A stretch of 41,497 nucleotides of DNA from Dehalococcoidia bacterium (GCA_002699555.1 PABN01000036.1:1-41497); one strand, 5' to 3'. Shown: positions 20,591 to 30,832, counted from the first letter of the stretch. Translations and numbers: made by a program. The notes: generated by a model from the sequence alone, not told the origin.

Positions 20591-21110
20591 GACTGCATCA
20601 ATAGTTGTTGCCATTATCACGATTTTTTTAGTGGGTATCTTCGCCACAAGCGAGTCAGGTGAAGAAAGAGTAAGAACACACCTAGTGGGAGAAGTGGCTC
20701 CACCAATTTCGGGCGAAACTACTGAGGGTATCTTTTGGAGTCTTGACGAAGTAAAAGGAAGATGGTTATTAGTCAATTTTTTCTCTACAACTTGCATTCC
20801 TTGTGTGGAGGAACACCCTGAATTGCTGTCCTTTTCAGAAAATCAACCTATAGATACTGGTGTAAGAGTCGTGAGTGTTGCTTTTGATGATAATCCTATT
20901 TCTGTGGAATCTTTTTTTGAGAAAAATGGTGGAGATTGGCCCGTCTTAACTCGTGACACAGCCCGTATATCAGTCGACTGGGGAGTAGTAGCTGTCCCAG
21001 AGTCATATCTTGTTTCTCCTGCAGGGTTTGTTTCAGCGAAAATAGTAGGCGGAGTTAAAAGAAACGAAATTGAGAATTTGGTTTTAAGAGCGAAAAGAAA
21101 ATCTGAATGA
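20547..21110 (+). CDS. Thiol:disulfide interchange protein (CcmG/DsbE/TlpA-like)
   Basis: N-terminal TM, thioredoxin fold with FFSTTCIPCVEEHPELL, VVAVPESYLVSPAG; between ccmF and ccmH. Confidence 0.87.
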   Translation: MMKMFKKWKLMTPSKTASIVVAIITIFLVGIFATSESGEERVRTHLVGEVAPPISGETTEGIFWSLDEVKGRWLLVNFFSTTCIPCVEEHPELLSFSENQPIDTGVRVVSVAFDDNPISVESFFEKNGGDWPVLTRDTARISVDWGVVAVPESYLVSPAGFVSAKIVGGVKRNEIENLVLRAKRKSE

Positions 21111-22366
21111 AGAGTTTTAAGACGCATCATTTAATTTGGATTTTATTTCTTAGTGTGGCTGTTCTATCCCTGACTTTCTCAGTGGTTTCAGAAAGCCCAC
21201 CTTTAACAAATTCTGAACGAGTTAGTAGTCTCGCTGCCGACTTTGCTTGCCCGGTTTGCGCTGGTCAATCTTTAGCTGAATCAGATGTCCCAGTAGCGAA
21301 AACTATTCGAGCAACTATTTCCACGATGGTGGATGGAGGCTCATCTGACGAAGACATAAGAAATCTTTTGGTTTCAAAATTTGGTGAAGATATTGATTAC
21401 AACCCAAGTGGTGGCGGACTCACCGGACTTGTTTGGGTGATACCTGTCATAGCCGGTGTAGTGGCTCTTTTTGGAACAGTAACAATTTTATTTTCATGGA
21501 TGGGCAAAGAGAGTAAAGAGAAAAATCTTAATAACTCAACGAGTAAATTTTCTTTTATGCTCAACCGGTCTAAATGGATGTGGATCTCGTTGGTTTGTGT
21601 AGTAGCAATCGGGTCAGGTTTTTTAGTAGCTAAAACTGCAGGTAGTAGGAATTCGGGAGATGCAATATCAGGTGAAATCAGATTGTCTCCAAGGACTCTG
21701 TTGATTGAGGCATCAGTAGCTCCCAGAGAAGAGGCAATGCAAATCTATGATCAAGTTCTTGAACTGCAACCTTCAAATGCTGAAGCGCTTGCCTACAGAG
21801 GTTGGATGCGATGGCTGGGTGGACAATTGGAAGATTCGCTTATTGACATAGAAAGTTCCATAACATTTGATCCGTCGTATCCAGATGCCAGAGCCTTTCG
21901 AGCAATCGTAAATTTCAGAGAAGGAAAAATATTAGAAGCCTCTGAAGACCTAATATTTTTAGACTCTTTAAATTCTCCACCTGTCATTGGCGACTTAATT
22001 GCATCTAGTCGTTTCCGAGAAAGTGTTTCCAGCGAGCTTGCACGAAGCGGAGATTTGCTTCTAGCTTTAGAACTCCTCGACTCAGGCACTGAAAATAACC
22101 CAACAAATTCTTCACTTTACGCCCATCGTGGTTGGTTGCTGGCTATCTCTGGAGACCCACAACTGGCAGATTTAAGTTTAATTTCTTTGGGTATTTCGCT
22201 AGAAATTAATCCACAAGATCCATATGCAATTGCTTATAAAGCGATAGTAGAAGCAAAGATCTTTGAAAGAATAGACAACTCCGAAAAATATGTAGAACAG
22301 TTCAAAATGCTTTCCGATCCACCTTCGGAACTTACTGAACTTCTGACATTAGAAGGACTTCTTTAA
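21107..22366 (+). CDS. ccmH: CcmH-CcmI-type fusion (thiol domain plus TPR)
   Basis: FACPVCAGQSLAESD...KFGEDIDYNPSGGGLTGLVWVIPV (CcmH) followed by TM and TPR-like repeats. Confidence 0.87.
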   Translation: MKSFKTHHLIWILFLSVAVLSLTFSVVSESPPLTNSERVSSLAADFACPVCAGQSLAESDVPVAKTIRATISTMVDGGSSDEDIRNLLVSKFGEDIDYNPSGGGLTGLVWVIPVIAGVVALFGTVTILFSWMGKESKEKNLNNSTSKFSFMLNRSKWMWISLVCVVAIGSGFLVAKTAGSRNSGDAISGEIRLSPRTLLIEASVAPREEAMQIYDQVLELQPSNAEALAYRGWMRWLGGQLEDSLIDIESSITFDPSYPDARAFRAIVNFREGKILEASEDLIFLDSLNSPPVIGDLIASSRFRESVSSELARSGDLLLALELLDSGTENNPTNSSLYAHRGWLLAISGDPQLADLSLISLGISLEINPQDPYAIAYKAIVEAKIFERIDNSEKYVEQFKMLSDPPSELTELLTLEGLL

Positions 22367-22369
22367 GGT

Positions 22370-22846
22370 TCAACTCAAATGAGACTCGTGGTAAAAACCA
22401 CTCTCTATTTTCCCATTCAAAAAAGATAATTCCCAAATTGATGCTTTAGCAAACCCCTTTCTTTTCGGTATATTCATTCCTTTTAAAGTCAAGGATCTTA
22501 TCAATTCACTAATTACGTCTCCATGGCTGCAAAAGATTGAGGCAGCCTCAGAACTTTCCATTTGCACAAGTTTTTCGACTAAATCATTTGTTTGGCTAGT
22601 TGAGCCTTCTGAAAGTGAGTTTGATAGTTCAATCTTTGTATTTGATTGTTGAGCAGTGGGCCAGATTGTTTGCTGGCACCTCACAGCTGGACTGCAAAAA
22701 ATAGAAGAGATATTGGTATTTAGAAAGTATTTTGCGATCATTAGTGACTGACTTGAACCTTCTTTATCGATAGGTCTTTCTGAGTCATCACCGTCCCAGG
22801 TGAACCGTTCAATAGTTGAAGCATGACGAACTACAAAGATTTTCAT
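22370..22846 (-). CDS. Histidine phosphatase family protein (SixA-like)
   Basis: MKIFVVRHAST (RHA), SPAVRCQQTIWPTA, SHGDVISELI. Confidence 0.8.
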   Translation of the reverse strand: MKIFVVRHASTIERFTWDGDDSERPIDKEGSSQSLMIAKYFLNTNISSIFCSPAVRCQQTIWPTAQQSNTKIELSNSLSEGSTSQTNDLVEKLVQMESSEAASIFCSHGDVISELIRSLTLKGMNIPKRKGFAKASIWELSFLNGKIESGFYHESHLS

Positions 22847-22894
22847 GATGAAAAAAACTGATGGAGCATATTTAAATAAGAAATAAATACACGA

Positions 22895-23614
22895 TTAAAT
22901 TGAAACTTCAGTAACGCAAATTTCGTCACCCATAGGCAGCGAAGAAGTTAGATCAGTCTGAACTTCACCATATAAAACGCTTAACATCCCTCTAACAAGC
23001 CCTCGGTCGACTGCACAAATGACTGGATGTTCAATCGGCATGCTACCGAAAGGACAATGTTCAGAAAGAATTCTTAGCTGCCCATTCTCAGATTGTTCCG
23101 CGCGAGCTGAAAACCCATGAGAGATAAGCGCATCTACTATTGCATCTGTAGCAGAACGAAAAGAACGTTGCGTTTCTTTTATTCCCAGAGATTCCGCCAT
23201 GGAACGTCCGACTTCTGAGCCAACTTCTTCTGCTAGTTTCTCAGCTTCTTCAGAAGGCAGCATAGATAAGGTTCGAGCTAGAAGACTTATAAGAATGGAA
23301 TCCCTTCTTACGTCAAGATTTAGTGGTTGATTGGGATTTGAAATCTTGTATGTCTTCGAAGGTCGACCTGCAGTTGATCCGGTACTTTTTTTAAGTGACA
23401 CTTCGAGATAGCCGCCTGAAAGGAGTTTGTCTAAATGGTGTCTGGCAACGTTGGGGTGAAGGCTGAATTCTTCTGCGATTTGCGATGCATTAGTACTTTC
23501 TTCACATTCTCGTATATACAAGTAAATATCTCGTCTGGTGGGATCGCCAAAAGCTCCAGTGATCGCAGTCACTATAGAGGCGAACTCTGTGTGGTCTAGA
23601 GACGCATTCTTCAT
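22895..23614 (-). CDS. ArsR/SufR-like HTH transcriptional regulator, putative Fe-S sensor
   Basis: N-terminal winged helix; C-terminal HCPFGSMPIEHPVIC (CX12C) and GDEICVTEV, the arrangement seen in actinobacterial SufR. Confidence 0.75.
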   Translation of the reverse strand: MKNASLDHTEFASIVTAITGAFGDPTRRDIYLYIRECEESTNASQIAEEFSLHPNVARHHLDKLLSGGYLEVSLKKSTGSTAGRPSKTYKISNPNQPLNLDVRRDSILISLLARTLSMLPSEEAEKLAEEVGSEVGRSMAESLGIKETQRSFRSATDAIVDALISHGFSARAEQSENGQLRILSEHCPFGSMPIEHPVICAVDRGLVRGMLSVLYGEVQTDLTSSLPMGDEICVTEVSI

Positions 23615-23807
23615 ACATTTATTCTACTGAAACCCTGGCATTACTCTTTTGTTGGGAGAAATATAACTAAAAGAAGGATAATTTTGCTTTAGATAAAGAG
23701 ATAAAAGTCTTTTCATAACGCAACGTTTTTCTTTTTTTTTGGAAAGTGGACCGAATAAGAAATGTTTAGGTATCCAAAAAAATAGAGCAGCAGTAGAGTT
23801 TTTACTA

Positions 23808-24662
23808 ATGAATGAAGAGTCCCAAACAGAAACACAAGGAGAAGGATCTCATGGCGCACCCCCAGCATCATTCTTCGAATCAAACGTAAAGACTCGAGTT
23901 CTCCTTATTGCTTCTGGTAAAGGTGGAGTTGGAAAGTCTTCAGTTACGACAAATTTGGCAGTTGCTCTTTCGAAACGTGGGAATGATGTAGCCGTAATCG
24001 ATGCAGATGTTTGGGGTTTTTCTATTCCGAGAATGTTGGGTATTACTGAACCACCAACTGTCATTGATGACATGCTGATACCACCTACTGCACACGGAGT
24101 GCGTTCAATTTCTATGGGATTTTTTGCAGAAGAAGATCAGCCTGTAATCTGGCGTGGCCCAATGCTTCACAAAGCTCTCAATCAGTTCCTAACAGATGTT
24201 GCTTGGGACGAACCTGATTTTCTACTTATCGATTTACCGCCTGGTACTGGTGATACTGCCATTTCATTAGCTGGTTTTCTGCCTGATTCTGAGATGCTAG
24301 TTGTTACAACTCCACAAATAGCAGCCCAATCAGTTGCACAGCGGGCGGCTTTCATGGCGGAGAAAGTCGAAATCGAGGTAAAAGGAGTGATAGAGAATAT
24401 GTCCTGGTTCACCGGTGATGACGGTCAACGCTATGAACTGTTTGGTGAAGGTGGTGGTGGAGCTCTTGCAGAAAAATTAGGTGTTCCCTTATTAGGGCAG
24501 ATACCTTTAGTTCCGACATTAAGAGCAGGTTCGGATAACGGAAACCCAGTAGCAGCAGATCCTTCCACTGAAATAGGATCTATTTTCTCCGAAATAGCAA
24601 GAGTTGTGGAAGAGGATTTAAAACCCTCTAAGCGGCGCCACCGAGAACTTAAAATTAACTGA
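23808..24662 (+). CDS. Mrp/NBP35 family Fe-S carrier ATPase
   Basis: IASGKGGVGKSSVTTNLAVAL deviant Walker A, DVWGFSIPRMLG, LLIDLPPGTGD; ATG at 23808 preferred over TTG 23739. Confidence 0.9.
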   Translation: MNEESQTETQGEGSHGAPPASFFESNVKTRVLLIASGKGGVGKSSVTTNLAVALSKRGNDVAVIDADVWGFSIPRMLGITEPPTVIDDMLIPPTAHGVRSISMGFFAEEDQPVIWRGPMLHKALNQFLTDVAWDEPDFLLIDLPPGTGDTAISLAGFLPDSEMLVVTTPQIAAQSVAQRAAFMAEKVEIEVKGVIENMSWFTGDDGQRYELFGEGGGGALAEKLGVPLLGQIPLVPTLRAGSDNGNPVAADPSTEIGSIFSEIARVVEEDLKPSKRRHRELKIN

Positions 24663-24681
24663 TAGTCAGGGGATAAAAAAA

Positions 24682-24912
24682 ATGGATTTACGTATTGGTA
24701 TTGCACATATGCAGAAGGAAATAAACCTTGAAATGGCAGACGATTTCGATCTGAGCGGCTTTAAGTCAAATCTGGAAGAAACGCTAAAAACAGAGACTGG
24801 TGTTATCTGGTTGACGGATATCAATGGTCGCGAAGTTGGAATTCCGGGTAGCAAAATAGGTTATGCAGAGATTGGCATCCAAGACTCAGGCCGGCCCGTT
24901 GGCTTTAGTTGA
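24682..24912 (+). CDS. DUF3107 domain-containing protein
   Basis: 76 aa MDLRIGIAHMQKEINLEM...GVIWLTDINGREVGIPGSKIGYAEIG matches DUF3107 pattern. Confidence 0.78.
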   Translation: MDLRIGIAHMQKEINLEMADDFDLSGFKSNLEETLKTETGVIWLTDINGREVGIPGSKIGYAEIGIQDSGRPVGFS

Positions 24913-24956
24913 ATTTCCGTGAGTAATTAGGAAGTCAATGTGAAAGACTGTTTGAA

Positions 24957-26441
24957 ATGGCGTCTTTAGAAGAATTAGCTAAGGAAAACAGCAATTTAGA
25001 AGATGATTCAATCTCTTACCTACAGGACTTAACAAGATCTTGGGGTTTATTAGCAGATCTTTCCTTTTCTGATTTACTCCTGTATTTGCCGACCAAAGGC
25101 ACAACGATTGATTCTTTTGTTTTGTTGGCGCACGTACGTCCCACTACTTCAACGACCTTGTATAGAGCTGATTTAGTCGGTCAAAAGTTTGAAGCACAAA
25201 GTCGACCGTTAGTGTCTGAAACTTTTACAGATAGCCAAATATTGAGCGGAAAGGTTCCAGCGGGCAGTGATCGTGAAATTAGTGTTACAACAATACCGGT
25301 TATGTGGCAGGGTGAAACGGTAGCAATCTTAGCTAGTGAGAAAGCTGCTATTGAAGAACCTCCTAGATCTGAAATGGAAAGAACTTATCTAAGTATCTTT
25401 GACAGGTTCGCAGAGATGTTCGAACGAGGAGAATTCCCATACGGCGAGGATTCACGTTTCCGACATCGAATGCCAAGACTTGGGGACGGATTACTTCTAG
25501 TGAATACCGATGGTCAAATAGAATTTGCTTCTCCGAATGCAGTTTCTTTGCTTCATAGACTTGGTTGGCACCGGCCAGTGGTTGGATCCCGATTCGAAGA
25601 AACTGGCTTAAGTTCAAAAATTCTTAATGAAGCTTTTTCTCTTAAGAGCTCGGTCACAGATGAGCTTGAGCGAGAAGATAAAACTTTCGTCGTGAGTCAC
25701 TGTTTTCCACTTCTACATTCAGGCAAAGCTACAGGAGCGGCAGTATTAGTTAGAGATGTCACAGAATTGCGTCGTCGTGACCAGCAATTAATCTCAAAGG
25801 ATGCGACTATTCGTGAGATACATCATCGGGTCAAGAACAATCTTCAAACCATTTCTTCCTTACTTAGAATTCAAGGTCGACGCCTAGATTCTGATGAAGC
25901 TCAAATGGCATTAAACGAATCGGTACGACGAATAGGAGCGATAGCGGTCGTGCATGAAACTCTTGCAGTTAGTCAAGAGGGGGAGGTTACTTTTGGTGAA
26001 GTGATGAGACCCCTTGTGGAACTAGTAAAAGAAGGTTTAAGTTCACCGGCTAAACCTATTTCCATAGAAGTCAGTGGAGATACAGGCTTGTTGCCTTCAG
26101 AGGTCACGACCACCCTGGCGGTTGTGGTGACTGAGTTGTTGCAAAATGCTTTAGATCATGGATTCAAATCAACCTCGGGGAAACTAGAAGATGGAAAGGT
26201 TGATGTTTTACTAAGCAAGAATGAAGAGTCTGTAATGGTTGAAGTCTCTGACAATGGGGTTGGGCTCCCTGAAGGTTTCGATATTGAAAATAATGTCGGA
26301 CTTGGACTTACGATAGTTAAAACATTTATTCAACAGGAGCTAGAAGGTTCTCTTACGGTCGTTTCAAATGAAGGAAGTAATGGTGTGAGATTTCAAATTT
26401 GTTTACCTTCTGAGAAAATTTTTGAAAAAATTGATTTATAA
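24957..26441 (+). CDS. Sensor histidine kinase, PdtaS-like (GAF-like, PAS, HisKA_2, HATPase)
   Basis: IREIHHRVKNNLQTISSLLRIQGRRL H-box, ELLQNALDHGF N-box, VSDNGVGLPEGF, LGLTIVKTFI. Confidence 0.87.
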   Translation: MASLEELAKENSNLEDDSISYLQDLTRSWGLLADLSFSDLLLYLPTKGTTIDSFVLLAHVRPTTSTTLYRADLVGQKFEAQSRPLVSETFTDSQILSGKVPAGSDREISVTTIPVMWQGETVAILASEKAAIEEPPRSEMERTYLSIFDRFAEMFERGEFPYGEDSRFRHRMPRLGDGLLLVNTDGQIEFASPNAVSLLHRLGWHRPVVGSRFEETGLSSKILNEAFSLKSSVTDELEREDKTFVVSHCFPLLHSGKATGAAVLVRDVTELRRRDQQLISKDATIREIHHRVKNNLQTISSLLRIQGRRLDSDEAQMALNESVRRIGAIAVVHETLAVSQEGEVTFGEVMRPLVELVKEGLSSPAKPISIEVSGDTGLLPSEVTTTLAVVVTELLQNALDHGFKSTSGKLEDGKVDVLLSKNEESVMVEVSDNGVGLPEGFDIENNVGLGLTIVKTFIQQELEGSLTVVSNEGSNGVRFQICLPSEKIFEKIDL

Positions 26442-26455
26442 GGCAGGGTAAATTT

Positions 26456-27160
26456 GTGAACTTTAAGAAACGCCCTTTGATAATTGCACATCGAGGAGCC
26501 TCAGTTGATTTTCCCGAAAATTCTTTAGATGCTTTTTCGGGAGCCTTTGATCAAGGTGCTGATTGGATAGAGCTGGATGTGCGTAGATCAAAAGATGGGG
26601 TTTTAGTAGTTCATCATGACGCACATCTTGCTGATGGAAGTTTAATTAGGGATTTGGATTCAGAGCATCTTCCCGAAGGAGTTCCAAGTTTAGCTGAAGC
26701 TTTTGAGGCGTCAGAAAGCATGGGGGTAAATATTGAAATAAAGCACCTTCCAGGTGAGCCTGACTTTGATGAGGTGGATCTTGTCTGTGAGGCGGTGGTG
26801 GGATTAGTAAGGGCTTATAGGTCGACCGACAAAATATTGGTCTCCTCTTTTGATATGAACGCAATTAATCGGATTAAAGAAACGGATCCGTTAATAGATA
26901 CTGGATGGCTTTTTACTGAAAGAAGTGATGACACTCAGATACTGGATCGTGTAAAAGCACATCACCATTCATCAATTAACCCTTGGGATGATTTAGTTGA
27001 TAAGTCTTTAATAGAGAAAGCACATTCTCGTGGGTTAAATGTAAATGTTTGGACTGTTGATGATGAAAGCAGGATTCTGCAGCTAAGCGAATGGGGTGTT
27101 GATGGGATAATCACCAATCTCCCAAGTTTAGCGGTAGAAGTTTTAAATCAAGAATTTTGA
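26456..27160 (+). CDS. Glycerophosphodiester phosphodiesterase
   Basis: IIAHRGASVDFPENSLDAFSGAFDQGADWIELDVRRSKDGVLVVHHD; VNVWTVDD; GTG start. Confidence 0.92.
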   Translation: MNFKKRPLIIAHRGASVDFPENSLDAFSGAFDQGADWIELDVRRSKDGVLVVHHDAHLADGSLIRDLDSEHLPEGVPSLAEAFEASESMGVNIEIKHLPGEPDFDEVDLVCEAVVGLVRAYRSTDKILVSSFDMNAINRIKETDPLIDTGWLFTERSDDTQILDRVKAHHHSSINPWDDLVDKSLIEKAHSRGLNVNVWTVDDESRILQLSEWGVDGIITNLPSLAVEVLNQEF

Positions 27161-28122
27161 AAATCGGTCAACTTTATTGGCATTACTACATCCAAACAGG
27201 ATGCTTTATAACGGAATGAGAACTCTTCGAAATTTCCGAGAAAGTCACCGTCTACTTGTAGAGGTATTGGTTTATAGGCGACTGCTTGTGCTTCTATTAA
27301 ATCACTTCGCAAATCTACGCTACGACTTGACGAGGTTGTAGATTTTCCTATTCCTAAAGATCCTAAGACAACTGGAAGTAATCTTTTTAGAGTCAGATTC
27401 TTAAATGTCGCCAAAGCTAACGGGGTATCTAAATTTGCATTTGGAGCTAGGGAAATTTTTCTACTTCCTAGATACGTATAAGGATCGGTATTTAAACAGA
27501 CCGAAAATAACCCTTCGACTCCTGTATTTTCTAGGTCACCGATCTCTTTGTCGCTCACCTCTCGTGTCGATATTCGAAAAGCGGGACGCTTTCTGTCATA
27601 GTGTCGGAGCCAAGTTCCTATTGCGGCGACAACGAAGAGAGGATGACCAGCGAAACGTTTTAAAACACCACCTTTTCTCTCTACTTGCTCAACGACCGCT
27701 GCATCGAATCCTATTCCAGCATGAAAAAGGAAGTATCTTTCATTCACTGAACCAAGGCCTATCCGGTGTGTCGATCCAGCTTCCAGAGAGTCCAATAACG
27801 CTCCTGTAGCTTCAATAGGATCGTCAGGAATGCCTAAAGTGCGAGCAAAAACATTAGTAGAGCCACCAGGAATAGCAGCCATGGCTGTTCCTGAGTCGAC
27901 TAAGCCATTAGCTACTTCATTTAATGTTCCATCTCCACCGAGTACTACTGCAATATCTATTCCATCTTTGGCTGCATTCTGAGCGATTCGCGTAGCGTGA
28001 CCTCTTCGATTGGTCACCGCTACTTCAAGGCGATGGTCAGCTGATAGAGCTTTTTGAATAACGGCTCTCGTTCTTCCAGTTACAGAGGAAGCTAAAGGAT
28101 TTACTATTAGGAGAACTTTCAT
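27148..28122 (-). CDS. Diacylglycerol kinase family lipid kinase
   Basis: VLLIVNPLASS, VVLGGDGTLNEVANGLVDSGTAMAAIPGGSTNVFARTLGIP. Confidence 0.9.
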   Translation of the reverse strand: MKVLLIVNPLASSVTGRTRAVIQKALSADHRLEVAVTNRRGHATRIAQNAAKDGIDIAVVLGGDGTLNEVANGLVDSGTAMAAIPGGSTNVFARTLGIPDDPIEATGALLDSLEAGSTHRIGLGSVNERYFLFHAGIGFDAAVVEQVERKGGVLKRFAGHPLFVVAAIGTWLRHYDRKRPAFRISTREVSDKEIGDLENTGVEGLFSVCLNTDPYTYLGSRKISLAPNANLDTPLALATFKNLTLKRLLPVVLGSLGIGKSTTSSSRSVDLRSDLIEAQAVAYKPIPLQVDGDFLGNFEEFSFRYKASCLDVVMPIKLTDFQNS

Positions 28123-28297
28123 CTTAAATAACAGTAGTTCTGAATTACTAAAAGATTTGTGTTGAAGCCTAAGTGTTATGAAAACTATTTGAAATTGGCT
28201 TTTTCTTTCTCCTTCAAGCTTAAAAAAAACTTATAAAATCAGATGAAATTGGTCACTTGATGTACCAGTTTGATCATATAAAGGGCAAAATAACGAA

Positions 28298-29077
28298 ATG
28301 GATGTAGTTGTTTGTGTTAAACAGATTCCGGATCCGGCTGACCCAGGTGAGTTGAATCCCGATACGAAAACTTTAAAGCGTGATACCAAATTAATCCTTG
28401 ACGAGTCTGACTCTTATGGAGTTGAGATGGCTTTGCAACTTGTTGATGCCGCTGGGTCAGGAGAAGTTCGTCTTGTTTCAATGACTCCAGGAGGAGAAAC
28501 TGGAGGCTTAAGGACAGCATTAGCTATGGGAGCTGAAAGCGCAATTCTGGTTAGTGATGAAGCACTTGCTGGTTCCGATTCTCTTTCCACTGCAAAGGTT
28601 TTAGCGGCAGCTATAAAACGTTCAAATCCTGATTTGATTCTTACTGCTACTGAGTCAAGTGACGGATACACAGGAACAGTTCCAGAGCAGGTGGCAGAAA
28701 TTCTAGGTCTCCCATCTGTTACTTTTGGAAAGGAAGTTTCAGTAGATGGAGAGCAGGCAACTATTAAGCGTCAGACCGAATCTGGTTATGATGTGGTTGA
28801 TTGTCCTCTTCCAGCCGTTATTTCTGTTACTGCTGGTGTGGTAGAACCTCGTTATCCATCATTTAAAGGAATCATGGCAGCGAAGAATAAACCTGTTGAA
28901 GAGCTCGATCTTGCAGCTCTAGGAATTGATCCAACAACGGTTGGTTGGGCAGGTGCTCGTCAAGAGATAACTGAGATAGCTGATGCGGCTGCTCGTGAAG
29001 CCGGTGAAGTAATTGTTGATGAAGGCGAAGCTCATGAACGGATCATGGCTTTCCTTGATGATCTTAAGGTTCTTTAG
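28298..29077 (+). CDS. etfB: Electron transfer flavoprotein subunit beta
   Basis: MDVVVCVKQIPDP, LTATESSDGYTGTVPEQVAEILGLP, PRYPSFKGIMAAKNKP. Confidence 0.93.
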   Translation: MDVVVCVKQIPDPADPGELNPDTKTLKRDTKLILDESDSYGVEMALQLVDAAGSGEVRLVSMTPGGETGGLRTALAMGAESAILVSDEALAGSDSLSTAKVLAAAIKRSNPDLILTATESSDGYTGTVPEQVAEILGLPSVTFGKEVSVDGEQATIKRQTESGYDVVDCPLPAVISVTAGVVEPRYPSFKGIMAAKNKPVEELDLAALGIDPTTVGWAGARQEITEIADAAAREAGEVIVDEGEAHERIMAFLDDLKVL

Positions 29078-29088
29078 GAGGCATACGA

Positions 29089-30054
29089 ATGGGATTTGCA
29101 AAAATATGGGTCCATGGTGAAGCAAGCGATGGTGTTGTTGCTTCGATCACTCTTGAACTTTTAGCTAAAGCTCGAGAATTAGCAGACTCTGTAGAGGTTG
29201 TAATAGCAGGTGATGCAGATTCAGTTGCCGCAGAACTAGGTGACCATGGTGCTTCAGTGGTCCATTCGATTGGATCACTCGATAATGGGCTTGCCGGTCC
29301 GAGAATTGCATCTGCTATAGCTGATGCCTGCTCACAGGGATCAGGTCCAGATGTTTTATTATGTGGGACTACTTATGATGGGCGCGATGTTGCAGGTCGC
29401 CTTTCAGCGAAACTTGACACTCCTGTTATAACGAACGTTGTTGATTTAAAACCAGATGGGGATCGCCTTCTTGGACATGAACCTGTATTCGGTGGAACTA
29501 AGGACGTTTTTACGGGAACTACAGTTGAGGGTTTGGATATTTTCGTTGTGCGACCAAAATCTTTCGTAGCAGAATCCACAGGTGGGGGTCCAGCATCAGT
29601 ATCAACCCTTCAAGTAGGGGATCTTGGTAATACCGGAACTGCAGTTGTAAAAGATCAATTTGTTGAAGAAAGTAGTGGACCACGTTTAGATGAAGCGAAC
29701 ATTGTCGTATCTGGAGGTCGAGGTCTTGGAGAGCCTGAAAAGTACGAAATGATCGAAAAGTTGGCAAGTTTGGTTAAAGGAGCCCCCGGAGCATCTCGTG
29801 CTGTTGTAGATGCGGGTTGGGTGCCTTATTCATATCAAGTTGGACAGACTGGGAAAGTAGTCAAGCCAACGGTTTATCTCGCATGTGGTATTTCTGGAGC
29901 CACACAACACTTAGTTGGCATGAAGGGTTCAGCTAACATCATTGCAATTAACAAAGATGAGGAAGCACCAATTTTTGGAATTGCAGATCTTGGAATAGTG
30001 GGTGATGTGCACAAAGTTCTGCCGAAACTAATTGAGGCTCTTGAGGCTCAATAA
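29089..30054 (+). CDS. etfA: Electron transfer flavoprotein subunit alpha
   Basis: C-terminal FAD domain [54 protein letters not shown]. Confidence 0.94.
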   Translation: MGFAKIWVHGEASDGVVASITLELLAKARELADSVEVVIAGDADSVAAELGDHGASVVHSIGSLDNGLAGPRIASAIADACSQGSGPDVLLCGTTYDGRDVAGRLSAKLDTPVITNVVDLKPDGDRLLGHEPVFGGTKDVFTGTTVEGLDIFVVRPKSFVAESTGGGPASVSTLQVGDLGNTGTAVVKDQFVEESSGPRLDEANIVVSGGRGLGEPEKYEMIEKLASLVKGAPGASRAVVDAGWVPYSYQVGQTGKVVKPTVYLACGISGATQHLVGMKGSANIIAINKDEEAPIFGIADLGIVGDVHKVLPKLIEALEAQ

Positions 30055-30061
30055 CAGGTTC

Positions 30062-30820
30062 TCATAGCAGAGGCCAAGGAACTTGTCTTCCTGATGGGTC
30101 ATGGGGCAAGGAGCAATTTACAATAAGGGCTCTAGTTCTTTGTAAAAGGGCTTCAATTTCATTTGCATTTAAAAGTTCTGAAAATTTTTCTGGTAATCCT
30201 TTATCAGCTATTTTATTCAGGTCTGAAATAAGTTGTTTAGGAAGTTCTTCTCCGCTGAAATCCCATATAACTGTTCGGATTTTAAATTCTTCGTGGAAGC
30301 ATAGAGAGTTATCTATAGCCCAAATCAATCCATCATTTCCTATTAGGACATGGCCCGCTTTTCTGTCAGTGTTATTGACTAAAAGGTCAAAAGTTGCAAG
30401 ACGGATTAGATCATTTTTGAACTTTGGTTCTTTGTGGATTGTGAAATAGTGCTTCTCATAATCACAAGGTATGTAAAGTTGCAAAGAACCTACTCCTAAA
30501 GGTCCGTTTCTGAGAACAGTTGGGGGTATAAGACCCCAACCCAAATGATTCGCAAGTTCAAAGGCTGCTACCTCTCTTTTGTAAATACCTTGAGGAAAAT
30601 CGTACAGAGGGCGTTCACCTTTCTCGGGTTTATATATCCCTTGGATATTTAACTCATCCTTTTCTAGGTTTACCAAAAAAGTTCCATTTGATGCCCAAGG
30701 CATTCGACCGACTAGCTCAATTTCTCCGAAGTTAAGTATTTCGAGCGCAAGCTCATTTTCTATAGGTTTGCGCTCTTTGAACGGATTTTGTTCAGTTTCT
30801 GTTCTTTCTTCCTCTTTCAA
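30062..30820 (-). CDS. SCO1664 family protein (PI3/4-kinase-like fold)
   Basis: SNGTFLV, GIYKPEKGERPLYDFPQGIYKREVAAFELANHLGW, LLVNNTDRKAGHVLIGNDGLIWAIDNSLCFH; adjacent to DUF3090 as in other Actinobacteria. Confidence 0.82.
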   Translation of the reverse strand: MKEEERTETEQNPFKERKPIENELALEILNFGEIELVGRMPWASNGTFLVNLEKDELNIQGIYKPEKGERPLYDFPQGIYKREVAAFELANHLGWGLIPPTVLRNGPLGVGSLQLYIPCDYEKHYFTIHKEPKFKNDLIRLATFDLLVNNTDRKAGHVLIGNDGLIWAIDNSLCFHEEFKIRTVIWDFSGEELPKQLISDLNKIADKGLPEKFSELLNANEIEALLQRTRALIVNCSLPHDPSGRQVPWPLL

Positions 30821-30832
30821 GATGTTTTCTTT

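Noticed and set aside
23722-23740. T-rich run that could look like an intrinsic terminator
   Set aside because: No convincing GC hairpin precedes it on the plus strand, and it lies just upstream of the Mrp gene.
27405-27809. 134-aa plus-strand ORF opposite the diacylglycerol kinase gene
   Set aside because: Antisense shadow of a gene with clear kinase motifs; no recognisable domain.
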